Source: Arcanobacterium sp.
Lineage (GTDB): Bacteria; Actinomycetota; Actinomycetes; Actinomycetales; Actinomycetaceae
Reading direction: 5' to 3'
Length of the DNA: 64,000 nucleotides
Assembly: GCA_022778805.1 (NCBI GenBank)
Contig: JALFSN010000008.1
Location: forward strand, 1 to 64,000
How positions within the stretch are numbered: position 1 is the stretch's first letter; every line of letters begins with the position of its first letter. Positions 26,587-35,679 of the stretch are shown piece after piece. The position numbers were made by a program, and so were the translations under genes. The notes beneath the pieces were generated by a model. The model had not been told where the DNA came from. It did not search any database and saw only the letters and a program-made list of their open reading frames with translations.

Positions 26587-28225
26587 GGATTCCACATTTC
26601 GCAAACTCTTTGAACTCACAGTCGTACTCACCAGCAAGCTTGACCGCGTCGATGCGCTGACGTTTCTCACCCAGGCCGCTCGGGATCTCTCCAGGGCAGC
26701 GCAGAGCGGCGTCGGCATTCTCGATTCTCGCGGCAGCATCATCGAATTTGCCACGTGTGGCCTCACTCCAGAGCAAAAAGACCACTTGCCGATTCCGCTG
26801 GCACGCGATTCGGTCTTCCCCAACGTCTCGGCCACCAGCGTAAACGTGATGAACTCTGTGCCTGAAGACGCCTTTGCCGAGGTTCTTCCCTCCTCGCTGC
26901 TGCCCGTGCGCAATTTTATGGGGCTTCCCGTCCTCGTACATGGGCAGGTGTGGGGGCGTATTTTCGTGGCCAACAAGCCTGAAGATTTCACCGAGGCGGA
27001 CGTCTCCAATATGCGATTACTCGCGCAAGCAGCGGCTGTGGCCGTACACAACACTCGGCTCTATGCACAGGCGCAGAGCCGGTCACGCTGGCTCACCGCA
27101 TCGCAAAATATCGTCTCAAGCCTGCTTGAGGGCAACGAGGAAGAAGATGCCCTACAAGTCATCACTGACGAGATGCTCACGGCTGGCCGCGCAGACATCG
27201 CCCTGATGGTCTTGCCTTCGATCAACGATGCCTGGGCGTGTGAATTTGTAGCCGGAGTAGGTGCTAAAGAGTATCTGGGGCTCACATTCCCTCCCGAAGG
27301 GCGCGCCCGCACCGTCATTCGGGAACAAGCCGGCATTATTGTGGATTCGATGCAGCGGATGGCACATGTGCGCGTGCCGGTATTGCGTCGTTTTGGCCCC
27401 TCGCTCTACGCTCCCCTCATCTCAAACTCCGGCGGGCGCGGCGTGATCGTGCTGCTGCGCTACCCCAATTCCCCAGAATTTGATCTCAACGATCTGGCGA
27501 TGGCAGAAAACGTAGCTCAGCAGGCCACGATTGCCTTGGAGCTGGCCGAAGCGCGCAAGACGAAAGAGCAGGCGGCAGAGCTCGATGAGCGCTCGCGCAT
27601 CTCCCGTGATCTGCACGATTTGGCCATCCAGCAGCTCTTCGCATCTGGAATGCACATTACGGCGGTGCGCGAAGAGCTCGCAGCTAGCAATCCCCCTGCA
27701 GCAGTGACGGAGGCACTCGATAAAGCACTGGGCGCTATCGACGATTCGGTGGGGCAAATTCGCAGGATCGTGCAGTCGCTGCGCGATGAGGGATCGTCGC
27801 AGGCACTGGTGGATCGGCTGCGTCACGAGACGAAGATGGCTTTGCAATCACTCGGATTCGCCCCCTCACTGCTCATCACGTTCAATGGAGCCACTGTAGC
27901 TGCAGAATCTGATTTCATGCTCATTGATGACGCCGTTGGGGCTGATATTTCTGACGACGTCGTCGCCGTCGTCAGAGAGGGGCTCTCGAACGCCGCTCGA
28001 CATGCACATGCCTCATCCGTCGCTATCACCATCACCGTGACGCTTGATGCTATCGAGGTACTCGTCGTAGATGACGGCGCTGGTATTGCACCGTCGCTCT
28101 CACGCCGCTCCGGCCTGTCGAATCTCGCTGCGCGCGCCCGCCGGCACCGCGGCACATTCAGCCTGAAAAAACGCGCAGACGGCCATTCAGGAGCACAGAT
28201 GACGTGGCGTGCGCCGCTGCGATAA
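26576..28225 (+). CDS. DevS-like GAF sensor histidine kinase
   Basis: 549 residues from ATG 26576, with GAAGG at 26566-26570, overlapping the end of cydC. Two GAF domains come first (about residues 20-165 and 180-325). Then comes a HisKA_3 dimer domain with the phospho-acceptor in SRISRDLHDLAIQQLF (near residue 347). The ATPase domain follows, with VREGLSNAARHA (N box, about 466) and VDDGAGIA (about 498). This is the architecture of mycobacterial DevS/DosT. In my alignment by eye the heme-ligand histidine of DevS GAF-A corresponds to a non-His residue here, so direct oxygen sensing by heme is doubtful. Coupling to cydDC suggests a link with respiration. Confidence 0.88.
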   Translation: MTNKDSTFRKLFELTVVLTSKLDRVDALTFLTQAARDLSRAAQSGVGILDSRGSIIEFATCGLTPEQKDHLPIPLARDSVFPNVSATSVNVMNSVPEDAFAEVLPSSLLPVRNFMGLPVLVHGQVWGRIFVANKPEDFTEADVSNMRLLAQAAAVAVHNTRLYAQAQSRSRWLTASQNIVSSLLEGNEEEDALQVITDEMLTAGRADIALMVLPSINDAWACEFVAGVGAKEYLGLTFPPEGRARTVIREQAGIIVDSMQRMAHVRVPVLRRFGPSLYAPLISNSGGRGVIVLLRYPNSPEFDLNDLAMAENVAQQATIALELAEARKTKEQAAELDERSRISRDLHDLAIQQLFASGMHITAVREELAASNPPAAVTEALDKALGAIDDSVGQIRRIVQSLRDEGSSQALVDRLRHETKMALQSLGFAPSLLITFNGATVAAESDFMLIDDAVGADISDDVVAVVREGLSNAARHAHASSVAITITVTLDAIEVLVVDDGAGIAPSLSRRSGLSNLAARARRHRGTFSLKKRADGHSGAQMTWRAPLR

Positions 28226-28339
28226 ACTCCGCCGCGCTCCTCATCGCTTTACTCAGATTGCTTTATCAGCCGCCCTTACTGGCCTCTTCGCACTACTTGG
28301 TGGCCTCGCTGCTGGTGGGCTCTCTATACTTAGCTATTG

Positions 28340-28984
28340 CTAGCTATTGCGCCATCCAGCAGCGCGCTGGCCTGCCACCCATGCCGCCACTTGGGTGCGC
28401 CGCTGCATTCCCATCTTGGAGAGTACCGACGTGATGTGATTCTTCACGGTCTTTTCGGCGACCCCCAGCTTATCGCCAATTTCACGGTTCGATAGGCCAT
28501 CCCCGATTAAATCGAGCACTTTGCGCTCCGAGGGCGTGAGGTTGGCTGTGGGATCGTCGTGATCAGCACGCCTGCGCGTCACGGTGCGCTCATCGAGCAG
28601 CACCCGTCCAGCTGCCACGGCGTGAATCACTTCTGTGATCTCAGCTCCCCGAACCGTCTTTAAGAGGAATGCCTTCGCCCCAGCCTCCAGCGACTCCGCC
28701 AGGGCATCGTCGTCATCAAAGCTCGTGAGCACTATCGAACGAGTATTTGGACTTTCAATGGCTAATCCACGAATGATATCGATACCCGTGCCATCAGGCA
28801 GACGCAGATCGACAAGGGCAACGTCTGGATTCATCAATTTTGCCCGCCGCAGCGCCTCTTGCACAGAGCCCGCCTCAGCGATCACGTTCAGCCCCTCCGA
28901 GCGATCCACCACTTCAGAAATTCCACGGCGAACCACTTCGTGATCGTCAATAATCATCACCTGAATGTCTTGATCCTCTGCCAT
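28340..28984 (-). CDS. DevR/NarL-family response regulator
   Basis: 214 residues from ATG 28984 (GAGGGG close upstream; an in-frame ATG lies four codons earlier). The receiver domain has IIDDHEVVRRG, phospho-acceptor Asp59 in VALVDLRLPDG and the late FLLKT lysine. The C-terminal LuxR helix-turn-helix LTPSERKVLDLIGDGLSNRE and AEKTVKNHITSVLSKMGM-RRTQ is very close to DevR. It lies tail-to-tail with the DevS-like kinase, and the two should form a two-component pair. Confidence 0.92.
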   Translation of the reverse strand: MAEDQDIQVMIIDDHEVVRRGISEVVDRSEGLNVIAEAGSVQEALRRAKLMNPDVALVDLRLPDGTGIDIIRGLAIESPNTRSIVLTSFDDDDALAESLEAGAKAFLLKTVRGAEITEVIHAVAAGRVLLDERTVTRRRADHDDPTANLTPSERKVLDLIGDGLSNREIGDKLGVAEKTVKNHITSVLSKMGMQRRTQVAAWVAGQRAAGWRNS

Positions 28985-29068
28985 TTCCCCTCGCATTATC
29001 CGTCTCGCTGGCGCTGATAGCGCTGATAGCATCGCCCGCAATCGCTGAGACCGATTTTATCATTCGCC

Positions 29069-29767
29069 TCAGCGAGACTCACCCGTTAGACGCCGATAGG
29101 CATCCTCGCACGCAGCTAATTTCGCTACTTTTTGACTCGACCCTGTGCCCTCGCCCCAAAAAGTATCAGCCAGATAGAGCTTGGCTGTGTAAATGCGGGC
29201 ATGATCTGGCCCTTCACCACGTATCTCGTAGCGCAAAGCATCCACATGCTCCAACCCCATCGCGCGAGCTTTCTCCTCAAAAGCAGTCCGCCAATCCAAC
29301 GCAGGCCCGAGCGTGGTGGCAGTGCGAATGAGCGGCACGATATGGCGCTCCACCACGGTGCGCGTCGTCTCTATGCCATACTGCAGATACGTGGCGGCAA
29401 TCAACGCCTCAACGGTATCGGAGAGAATAGAATCCTTTTCCCGCCCGCCTGTGCGCTCTTCCCCGACGCCAAGGCGAATATAGCTGCCCAAATCTAAATC
29501 TCGCGCCACGGACGCCAACGCCTTTTCGCTCACGCTCGCAGATTTCACTTTCGACATGTCGCCCTCGGTGTCTTCTGGGAACTGCTCGTAGATCCAATCT
29601 GCCGCGATAAACCCCAGCACTGAATCACCAAGAAATTCCAGGCGTTCATTGTGCTTCGTATCGTGTTCAAATGCCCACGAGCGATGCGTGAGAGCTAACG
29701 TTCGCAGAGAGGCGTCGAGATCGACGCCCCACTTTTTCATCAACTGCGTGGTATCAGGGTTAAACAT
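29069..29767 (-). CDS. rnc: ribonuclease III
   Basis: 232 residues from ATG 29767, which has AGGAG four bases upstream. The catalytic signature NERLEFLGDSVLGF is intact, as is the second acidic cluster in SDTVEALIAATYL. The C-terminal double-strand RNA-binding domain ends in SSQKVAKLAACEDAYRRL. It cuts rRNA precursors and structured mRNAs. Confidence 0.95.
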   Translation of the reverse strand: MFNPDTTQLMKKWGVDLDASLRTLALTHRSWAFEHDTKHNERLEFLGDSVLGFIAADWIYEQFPEDTEGDMSKVKSASVSEKALASVARDLDLGSYIRLGVGEERTGGREKDSILSDTVEALIAATYLQYGIETTRTVVERHIVPLIRTATTLGPALDWRTAFEEKARAMGLEHVDALRYEIRGEGPDHARIYTAKLYLADTFWGEGTGSSQKVAKLAACEDAYRRLTGESR

Positions 29768-29853
29768 GATCTCCTCTTCTGCCGCCATGCCGCTTCCCAC
29801 TGAACTGCGGGGCAAAACGGCACTTACACACGATCTTATTCCACTGCCTCTGT

Positions 29854-30420
29854 CTATTCCGCCGCCTCTGCCGCCAACTGAGCAGCTAGCTCATCGAGTG
29901 CACTCATACGCGGATCAAAATGCTCATGGTGATGATCGGCCGGCAAATCTTCCCAGCGTTCCCCGCACTCGGGGCACAGCCCTCGACAGTCTGGTTTACA
30001 CAGCGGTTGCAGCGGCAACGCCAGCACCACGGCGTCACGTATCAACGGCTCCAGATCAATAAAATCGCCGTCCGTCACCGGAAGCTCATCGGCCTCTTCC
30101 TCATCGACGTCAGCGAGTGCTGCTACGCTCTGCGGATAGTACACTAGCTCCGCTATCTGCTCCGTCACCTCCCGATCAATCGGGCGCAAACAGCGCGCAC
30201 ACTCCCCCATAGCCTGCGTGTGCACCACCCCATGTACGAAGACTCCCTCGCTCACTGATTCAAAAGTAATATCCACCTCGATAGCCGCGCCGCTTGCCAC
30301 TTTTAGCAGATCGACGCCGATGCCATCTGGAGCTGCAAACGTAAACGTATAGTGACGCTGCGCACCCTCCTGACGTGGAAGATCCGCTATTGAGACCACA
30401 AATTCAGAGCGTTTCATCAT
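29854..30420 (-). CDS. DUF177 (YceD-like) protein
   Basis: 188 residues. The core has the family's GECARCLRP cysteines, then a DGDFIDLEPLIRDAVVLALPLQPLCKPDCRGLCPECG zinc-like segment. The family is linked to 23S rRNA maturation and is usually cotranscribed with L32 (rpmF). Here rpmF is missing and the next gene is rnc. The acidic central insert (about 12 residues) is unusual. Confidence 0.87.
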   Translation of the reverse strand: MMKRSEFVVSIADLPRQEGAQRHYTFTFAAPDGIGVDLLKVASGAAIEVDITFESVSEGVFVHGVVHTQAMGECARCLRPIDREVTEQIAELVYYPQSVAALADVDEEEADELPVTDGDFIDLEPLIRDAVVLALPLQPLCKPDCRGLCPECGERWEDLPADHHHEHFDPRMSALDELAAQLAAEAAE

Positions 30421-30684
30421 GTACTGCTTTCCGGATTTCTCCCCAAAAAATTTTCATCGCACGTCGTTTCGTTCGTCGTTTCGTTGCGTTTCGTTTCATC
30501 GCACGTCGGTTTGCTGATCCAAAACCATGTGCGTCATACCCCTCATTTCGCACGGTTACGACTGTTCTGCCGTTCTGCTGTTCTATAACGTTCCACCGTG
30601 TTCCGCTACATTGTCCCGCTACATTCAGCCAGGGTACTCCACGCGGCTCGCGGCATCGACACATTCGACTAGCAGATCTTTCCG
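30421..30684. repeat. intergenic low-complexity and direct repeats
   Basis: A 15-base unit, TTTCATCGCACGTCG, occurs at 30452-30466 and again at 30494-30508. They are separated by stuttering GTTTCGTT words. A second stretch (about 30555-30645) repeats GTTC and CCGCTACATT words. It holds no gene. Confidence 0.5.
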
Positions 30685-31305
30685 CTAGCTAGCCTTTAGT
30701 TTTTTATGGCTGCCACCACTACGAGCACCACTGCTACGGCCATCCCCACGGCTTGCTGCCGAAGACGATTCGGCAGCCCGCTCGGCTAGGACGTCTCGCC
30801 CAGCAGCAATCTGCTCTTGCACGGCGTCAATCGCATCTTGTACGGCAGCCAGTTGCTCAGCGAGGTCAGCCAGCTGCAAATCTGAATAGTCGTCTGCGCC
30901 CTGCTTGATATGCAGAGCTTTCTGCTGTGCCTCGTCTACAATCCTTGCCGCATTCGACTGCGCAGCCGTCGTAATAGCATCGCGTTCTACCAGCTGCCGA
31001 GCCTGCCCCCTCGCTTGCCCCACGATTCGCTGAGCTTCCGCATGCGCCTGAGCTAGAATCGACTCCGCTTCAGCACGCGCTTGATTAGTGACGGCGGAGG
31101 CCTCTTGCAGCACTGAATCAGCATCGACAATCTGCTGTGGAACGATGGAGCGCGCCGTCTCCAAGAGATCGAGCACCTCACTTTGATTGATGAGCACAGA
31201 AGCCGAAAGCGGCATTGATTTTGCGTGCTCTACCTGCGCCGTGAGCTCTTCGAGAATATCGAGGAGTGACGCTCCAGTCTGTTCATTTTCAGCTAATTCA
31301 TTCAC
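30685..31305 (-). CDS. DivIVA/SepIVA-like coiled-coil protein
   Basis: 206 residues from GTG 31305 (AAAGG nine bases upstream), overlapping the end of coaD. A short N-terminal helix (LLDILEELTAQVEHAK) is followed by a long Ala/Glu/Gln-rich coiled coil with AEAESILAQAHAEAQRIVGQ-type repeats, and a basic Ser/Gly tail. In mycobacteria the gene next to the DUF177 gene is SepIVA, a DivIVA-domain protein of septation and intracellular membrane organisation; position and helix pattern agree. Confidence 0.75.
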   Translation of the reverse strand: MNELAENEQTGASLLDILEELTAQVEHAKSMPLSASVLINQSEVLDLLETARSIVPQQIVDADSVLQEASAVTNQARAEAESILAQAHAEAQRIVGQARGQARQLVERDAITTAAQSNAARIVDEAQQKALHIKQGADDYSDLQLADLAEQLAAVQDAIDAVQEQIAAGRDVLAERAAESSSAASRGDGRSSGARSGGSHKKLKAS

Positions 31306-31798
31306 AGCTGTCGCCTTTCTTATAGCTCTGCACTCGCTGGCGCAGTGCACGAGCGACATTTGCAGGAACCAAATCTTCAAATTTTCCGCCATAGCGGGCA
31401 ATATCTTTGACGAAGGAGGAAGCGATATGCGCTTTTGTGGGATCTCCGATCATCAGCACCGTTTCCACGCCAGTGAGATGCCTGTTGAGCAACGCCATCG
31501 CCTGCTCATTGTCGAAGTCAGCGGTGCCCCGCAGCCCTTTCACAATCGCATTCGCTCCGCGCTCACGCGCAAAGGTAGCTACCAAACCATCCATAAATTC
31601 CACTTGCACACACGGGACATCAGCCAGTGCTCCCCGCGCTAATTCCACTCGCTCTTCGGCGGAAAACCAATAGTTCTTGTGAGAATTGCGCCCTACCCCT
31701 ACGATCACGGTATCAAACAGGGTACAGGCACGACGCACGATGTCCACGTGCCCGAGAGTAATGGGGTCGAAAGAGCCAGGGCACACCGCAATAGTCAT
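31298..31798 (-). CDS. coaD: phosphopantetheine adenylyltransferase
   Basis: 166 residues. Coenzyme A synthesis, fourth step. It has PGSFDPITLGHVDIV, with the nucleotidyltransferase T/HxGH motif, then NAIVKGLRGTADFDNE and ASSFVKDIARYGG. AGGAG is unusually close to the ATG, and TAGCAT sits six bases before it, so the start could also be leaderless. It follows rsmD by four bases. Confidence 0.95.
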   Translation of the reverse strand: MTIAVCPGSFDPITLGHVDIVRRACTLFDTVIVGVGRNSHKNYWFSAEERVELARGALADVPCVQVEFMDGLVATFARERGANAIVKGLRGTADFDNEQAMALLNRHLTGVETVLMIGDPTKAHIASSFVKDIARYGGKFEDLVPANVARALRQRVQSYKKGDSCE

Positions 31799-31802
31799 GC
31801 TC

Positions 31803-32375
31803 CTATGCTATCGTTTCCGGCGTGCGCTCAGCGCTCCACACTCGGGTATCGCCCATTTTTCGTTCATCGCTGAGCGCGAAATTCTCCGGCCAGACCGGCT
31901 GCGGAGATCTCGCTGCCCGCTCCACGACGATCACTCCATCTGCCGCGACATGCCCAGCCAGTAGCTCCAAGACGTGAGCCAACACCGCATCAGAATACTC
32001 GTAGGGGGGATCGAGGAAAGCCACGTCAAACAACGGCAGCACCTCTGATGTGGCGCTGAGATAGCTCTCCACTTTTTGCGAGCGCACACACATCTGCTCA
32101 GCAAAACCCAGCGTGCGAGCATTGGCTGCAATGATTTTCGCAGCGCCGGCGTGAGCCTCCACTGCCACGGCGCGGGCAGCTCCTCGTGAAAGCGCCTCCA
32201 GTGCCAGCGCCCCTGAGCCAGCAAAAAGGTCAGCCACGGTAGCGCCCTCCAGATAGCCATAATGCTCCAGATGCGAAAAGAGCGCCTCACGCACTCGCTC
32301 ACTCGTGGGGCGCGTGCCTGACCGCGGCACTGCGAGCGTGCGCCCCCGCGCACTGCCAGCCACAATCCTCGTCAT
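31803..32375 (-). CDS. rsmD: 16S rRNA (guanine966-N2)-methyltransferase
   Basis: 190 residues from ATG 32375, giving the usual MTRIVAGSARGR start. It has the SAM-binding DLFAGSGALALEALSRGA motif and the catalytic DPPYEYSD (an NPPY variant). It methylates G966 of 16S rRNA. The ATG lacks a ribosome site, but TATGAT lies six bases before it (32387-32382), a leaderless arrangement. An in-frame extension upstream is not supported. Confidence 0.92.
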   Translation of the reverse strand: MTRIVAGSARGRTLAVPRSGTRPTSERVREALFSHLEHYGYLEGATVADLFAGSGALALEALSRGAARAVAVEAHAGAAKIIAANARTLGFAEQMCVRSQKVESYLSATSEVLPLFDVAFLDPPYEYSDAVLAHVLELLAGHVAADGVIVVERAARSPQPVWPENFALSDERKMGDTRVWSAERTPETIA

Positions 32376-32452
32376 ATCCGCATCATACCTGTCTCGCTCT
32401 AGCTGAAGCACGCGCAGCTTGGCCATACGCTTTTTAGCACCCTTTTAAAGCA

Positions 32453-34852
32453 TCAGGTGCGGCTTATATATGCTGCACTGGCATCGCCAGCCGCATTCTG
32501 CGCCGCCGCTTTAAGCGCTGGCACCTGGCTCAGCTCAGGATCACGTGCCACCAACTGGGTAGCAGCCGCTCTCGCCTGCGCAATCACATCGGCGTCACGG
32601 GATACAGAGAGGAATTTCAAGGAACTGTGCCGGCCAGATTGCTGCGCTCCGAGTACGTCTCCCTCACTGCGCAGTTCTATATCTTTCTCGGCCAGGGCAA
32701 AGCCATCGCGCGTGCTGGCAAATGCAGATAGCCGCTCATACGCTATAGTGCCAGGTGCCGCCTCATGGACGGCAAGGCAAAGGCTGGCTTCACTCCCTCG
32801 CCCGATGCGCCCACGGAGCTGATGCAGCTGAGAGAGGCCAAAGTGATCGGCATTGAGAATCACCATCATCGTGGCTTGCGGCACGTCAATACCCACCTCA
32901 ATCACTGTCGTAGACACCAAGATAGGCCGCGCTCCCGAGCTAAAATCCGCCATAGCTGCGCTCTTCTCCTCTGGGGAGAGCCGCCCATGGACGCACCCCA
33001 CCGAAATGCCCGCCAGCGCCGGTTCCGTACTCAATTGCTCTACCACAGCTTCCACAGAAGCCATATCACGCCGAGGTGAGGGCGCTTGGAACCCTGCTTC
33101 TGCAAGCGTTCCCAGCCCTACCCCCACAAGCGTCCCCTGAGCCGATATCCGCTGCTCCTGCCCAGCCTGTGCATCACTCTCCGATGATTCCGTCTCCTCT
33201 TCCGTGTGGGCATTGATTCTCGGGCACACCACATACACTCGCCCACCGCGTTCCACTTCTTCACGCGCTCGCTGCCATATTCGTCCCATCCATGCCTGAT
33301 TCCAGGCAGGCACCAGCACCGTGCTAATGTCCGCTCGGCCTTGTGGCACTTGCGCGAGCGTGCTCACATCCAGATCGCCAAACGTGGTCATGGCGATTGT
33401 GCGCGGAATCGGAGTAGCCGTCATCACAAGCAGGTGGGCACCCTCGGCGAGAGTATCGCGTTGATTGACGCCGAAGCGATGCTGCTCGTCTATCACGACT
33501 AACCCCAAGAACGGCAGCTGCACTGCTTCGTAGAGCAGAGCGTGCGTACCCACGATTAATTGCGCCTGCCCAGAGGCAATACGAGCTAGAGCAGCGCGGC
33601 GGGCAGCTGCCGTCAGCGAACCCGTGAGCAGCTCAAGGCGCACTGCCTGCTCAGGAGCGCCAATTTCACCTCCTCGCCCGAGCTCTCCCAACATTGCATG
33701 AAAGGTATCGACATGCTGCCGCGCAAGCACTTCCGTGGGAGCGAGCAGCACCGCCTGCCCTCCGGCGTCGATCACTTGCAACATAGCTCGCAGAGCCACA
33801 ATAGTTTTTCCCGTGCCAACATCCCCTTGCAAAAGTCTGCGCATGGGCACAGAGGAAGCAATATCCCGCGCTATCTGCTCCCCCACACGCTGCTGACCTT
33901 GCGTGAGAGTAAACGGAAGATGCCGATCAAAGGCAGCAGCTACGCCGTCAGCCCTCGGCGGGCAGGCGCGCGCATGCGCACGTTTGGAGACGGAGAGCCG
34001 CAGAGCTAGCACAGTCTGCAAGACGAAAGCCTCTTCATAGGCCATGCGTGTGCGAGCATGTTGCCAACTCTCCAGGCTACTCGGCTGATGAAGCTCTACG
34101 AGCGCCGAGAATTTACTGGGAAGATCATGCTCACTGCGAAAACTGGCTGGAAGCGGGTCGGGTATGTCGGCCTCGCTCAGATGCGGTAGCACTATATCAA
34201 GTGCCTGGCCAATTTTCCACGATGGCACTGTTGCAGCTGCGTGGTAGATCGGTATCGGGCGAGTGATCTCTTGGGCATCGACGGCCTGAGCATCATCCAC
34301 AAGTGAATACTGTGGATGGGTGAGCTGGAGCGTGCCGCGATAAGAACTAACCGTGCCGGAAAAAACGGCCACCGTACCCACGGCGAGCTGTTGTTCATGA
34401 AATTTTAGCGGGCGTGAGTTTTTTGCAAAAAACGTGAGTTCGAGATCGTGCTGTCCGTCCGTCACCGTGACGCCGAGGATAAATCCCCGACGAGCATGCA
34501 TCGGACGTACCGCAGAGCTCAAAACCCGAGCCACCACCGTGACGGCCTCTCCCTCGTGCACCGCCTCTATCGGCATGAGTTCGCCGCGCTGAGCAAGCCG
34601 AAAAGGGACGTGTTCGAGCAGATCAGAGACGGTATGGATAGCGAGCTTAGCCAGCGCATGTGCCGTGCGTTTGCCGAGAAAGCGCTCCAGCGGAGCTGCT
34701 AAGATTCCTCCCTGTTCGCTCGTGAGCGCTTGTTCACCCGTGAGTGCTTGCTTCCCGCTGAGTGCCACCTGCGCGAGTGACGATTCACCAAACGCAGCTT
34801 CTCCGCAAGCCGCTTGCGTGCCGCCGTCACCGTCAGCGCCGTTTTTCACCAT
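32453..34852 (-). CDS. recG: ATP-dependent DNA helicase RecG
   Basis: 799 residues from ATG 34852; ATG 34870 is also possible. It has a wedge/OB domain at the N-terminus. The helicase core follows, with GDVGTGKTIVAL (Walker A), VIDEQHRFG (a DEQH form of the usual DEAH-type box), TATPIPRT and the late QLRGRIGRGS. It rescues stalled replication forks. The linker with Ser/Glu residues between motifs III and IV (about 45 residues) is longer than average. Confidence 0.93.
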   Translation of the reverse strand: MVKNGADGDGGTQAACGEAAFGESSLAQVALSGKQALTGEQALTSEQGGILAAPLERFLGKRTAHALAKLAIHTVSDLLEHVPFRLAQRGELMPIEAVHEGEAVTVVARVLSSAVRPMHARRGFILGVTVTDGQHDLELTFFAKNSRPLKFHEQQLAVGTVAVFSGTVSSYRGTLQLTHPQYSLVDDAQAVDAQEITRPIPIYHAAATVPSWKIGQALDIVLPHLSEADIPDPLPASFRSEHDLPSKFSALVELHQPSSLESWQHARTRMAYEEAFVLQTVLALRLSVSKRAHARACPPRADGVAAAFDRHLPFTLTQGQQRVGEQIARDIASSVPMRRLLQGDVGTGKTIVALRAMLQVIDAGGQAVLLAPTEVLARQHVDTFHAMLGELGRGGEIGAPEQAVRLELLTGSLTAAARRAALARIASGQAQLIVGTHALLYEAVQLPFLGLVVIDEQHRFGVNQRDTLAEGAHLLVMTATPIPRTIAMTTFGDLDVSTLAQVPQGRADISTVLVPAWNQAWMGRIWQRAREEVERGGRVYVVCPRINAHTEEETESSESDAQAGQEQRISAQGTLVGVGLGTLAEAGFQAPSPRRDMASVEAVVEQLSTEPALAGISVGCVHGRLSPEEKSAAMADFSSGARPILVSTTVIEVGIDVPQATMMVILNADHFGLSQLHQLRGRIGRGSEASLCLAVHEAAPGTIAYERLSAFASTRDGFALAEKDIELRSEGDVLGAQQSGRHSSLKFLSVSRDADVIAQARAAATQLVARDPELSQVPALKAAAQNAAGDASAAYISRT

Positions 34853-35112
34853 AGATTCTCTCTTGCGCATCTGCCTGTACTTGTGCACATATTCTAACGC
34901 TCCAGTAGGCTCTGCACGCCTTTGTAGGGAATTTAGGTAACCTCGCCTTACATCAATCACATCGCACAGGCAATGGGCTAAAAATTCACTTCGCCGTCAC
35001 CAATGTGCCGCATCCCACGCATAACTGGGCTTGGAAGAACAGCTAAATTTTAGCTACTATTGAGAAGTTGCCAATCCATTTGGCTGCAAGTGAATTCGTA
35101 AAGGAGTGAATC

Positions 35113-35304
35113 GTGGCCTCTGTATGTGAAATCTGCGGCAAAGGTCCAGGCTTCGGCAAGAGCGTCTCGCACTCTCATGTGCGCACGAACCGCCGCTGGA
35201 ATCCGAACATTCAGCGTGTGCGAGCTATCGTGAGTGGCACGCCTAAGCGTCTGAACGTATGCACCTCATGCCTGAAGGCTGGCAAGGTGACGCGCGCGAT
35301 CTGA
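35113..35304 (+). CDS. rpmB: ribosomal protein L28
   Basis: 63 residues from GTG 35113 (AAAGGAG upstream). It has the bL28 pattern [23 protein letters not shown]. The zinc cysteine pairs (CEIC and CTSC) are intact, so it is the zinc-binding form. A hairpin AGCTAAA/TTTAGCT lies about 65 bases upstream and a strong terminator follows. Confidence 0.95.
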   Translation: [63 protein letters not shown]

Positions 35305-35335
35305 TCTTTGCAGATATTTGCAGATAATATACGAG

Positions 35336-35369
35336 GGTGGCTTTTTGGATGTCCAGAAAGCCACCTTTT
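35336..35369 (+). terminator. rpmB terminator
   Basis: GGTGGCTTT and AAAGCCACC form a 9-bp stem, extended by TGGA/TCCA, followed by TTTTG. Confidence 0.8.
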
Positions 35370-35679
35370 GTTTACCTAGTTTTCGTCTACTCGCTCCTTC
35401 TACCTTTCTGCTGCTCTTTCCATCCTTTCGCCTCCCCGCCTCTGCCTTCCAGGATGTACATCCCACAGGGTTAAGATCTAGATCCCGCCCCTGCTTGTCC
35501 CTTTCATTCGCTAACTCACCGTTCCTCTTAGCACGCCGTTTCTAGCTTGCCCTTCCTCTGGAGCGCTATCAGGGCACTATCAGCAGCTGCGCTACAGATA
35601 GCCGCTACAATACTCGGGCGTACATCTCGGTGCAGATGCAGAGCAGATACCTCCGCGCACACATCGCAGGGCATACGTC
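35370..35679. other. gap between rpmB and ddl
   Basis: About 310 bases after the terminator, rich in CTT/TCC words. I see no gene, repeat or promoter that can be supported. Confidence 0.5.
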
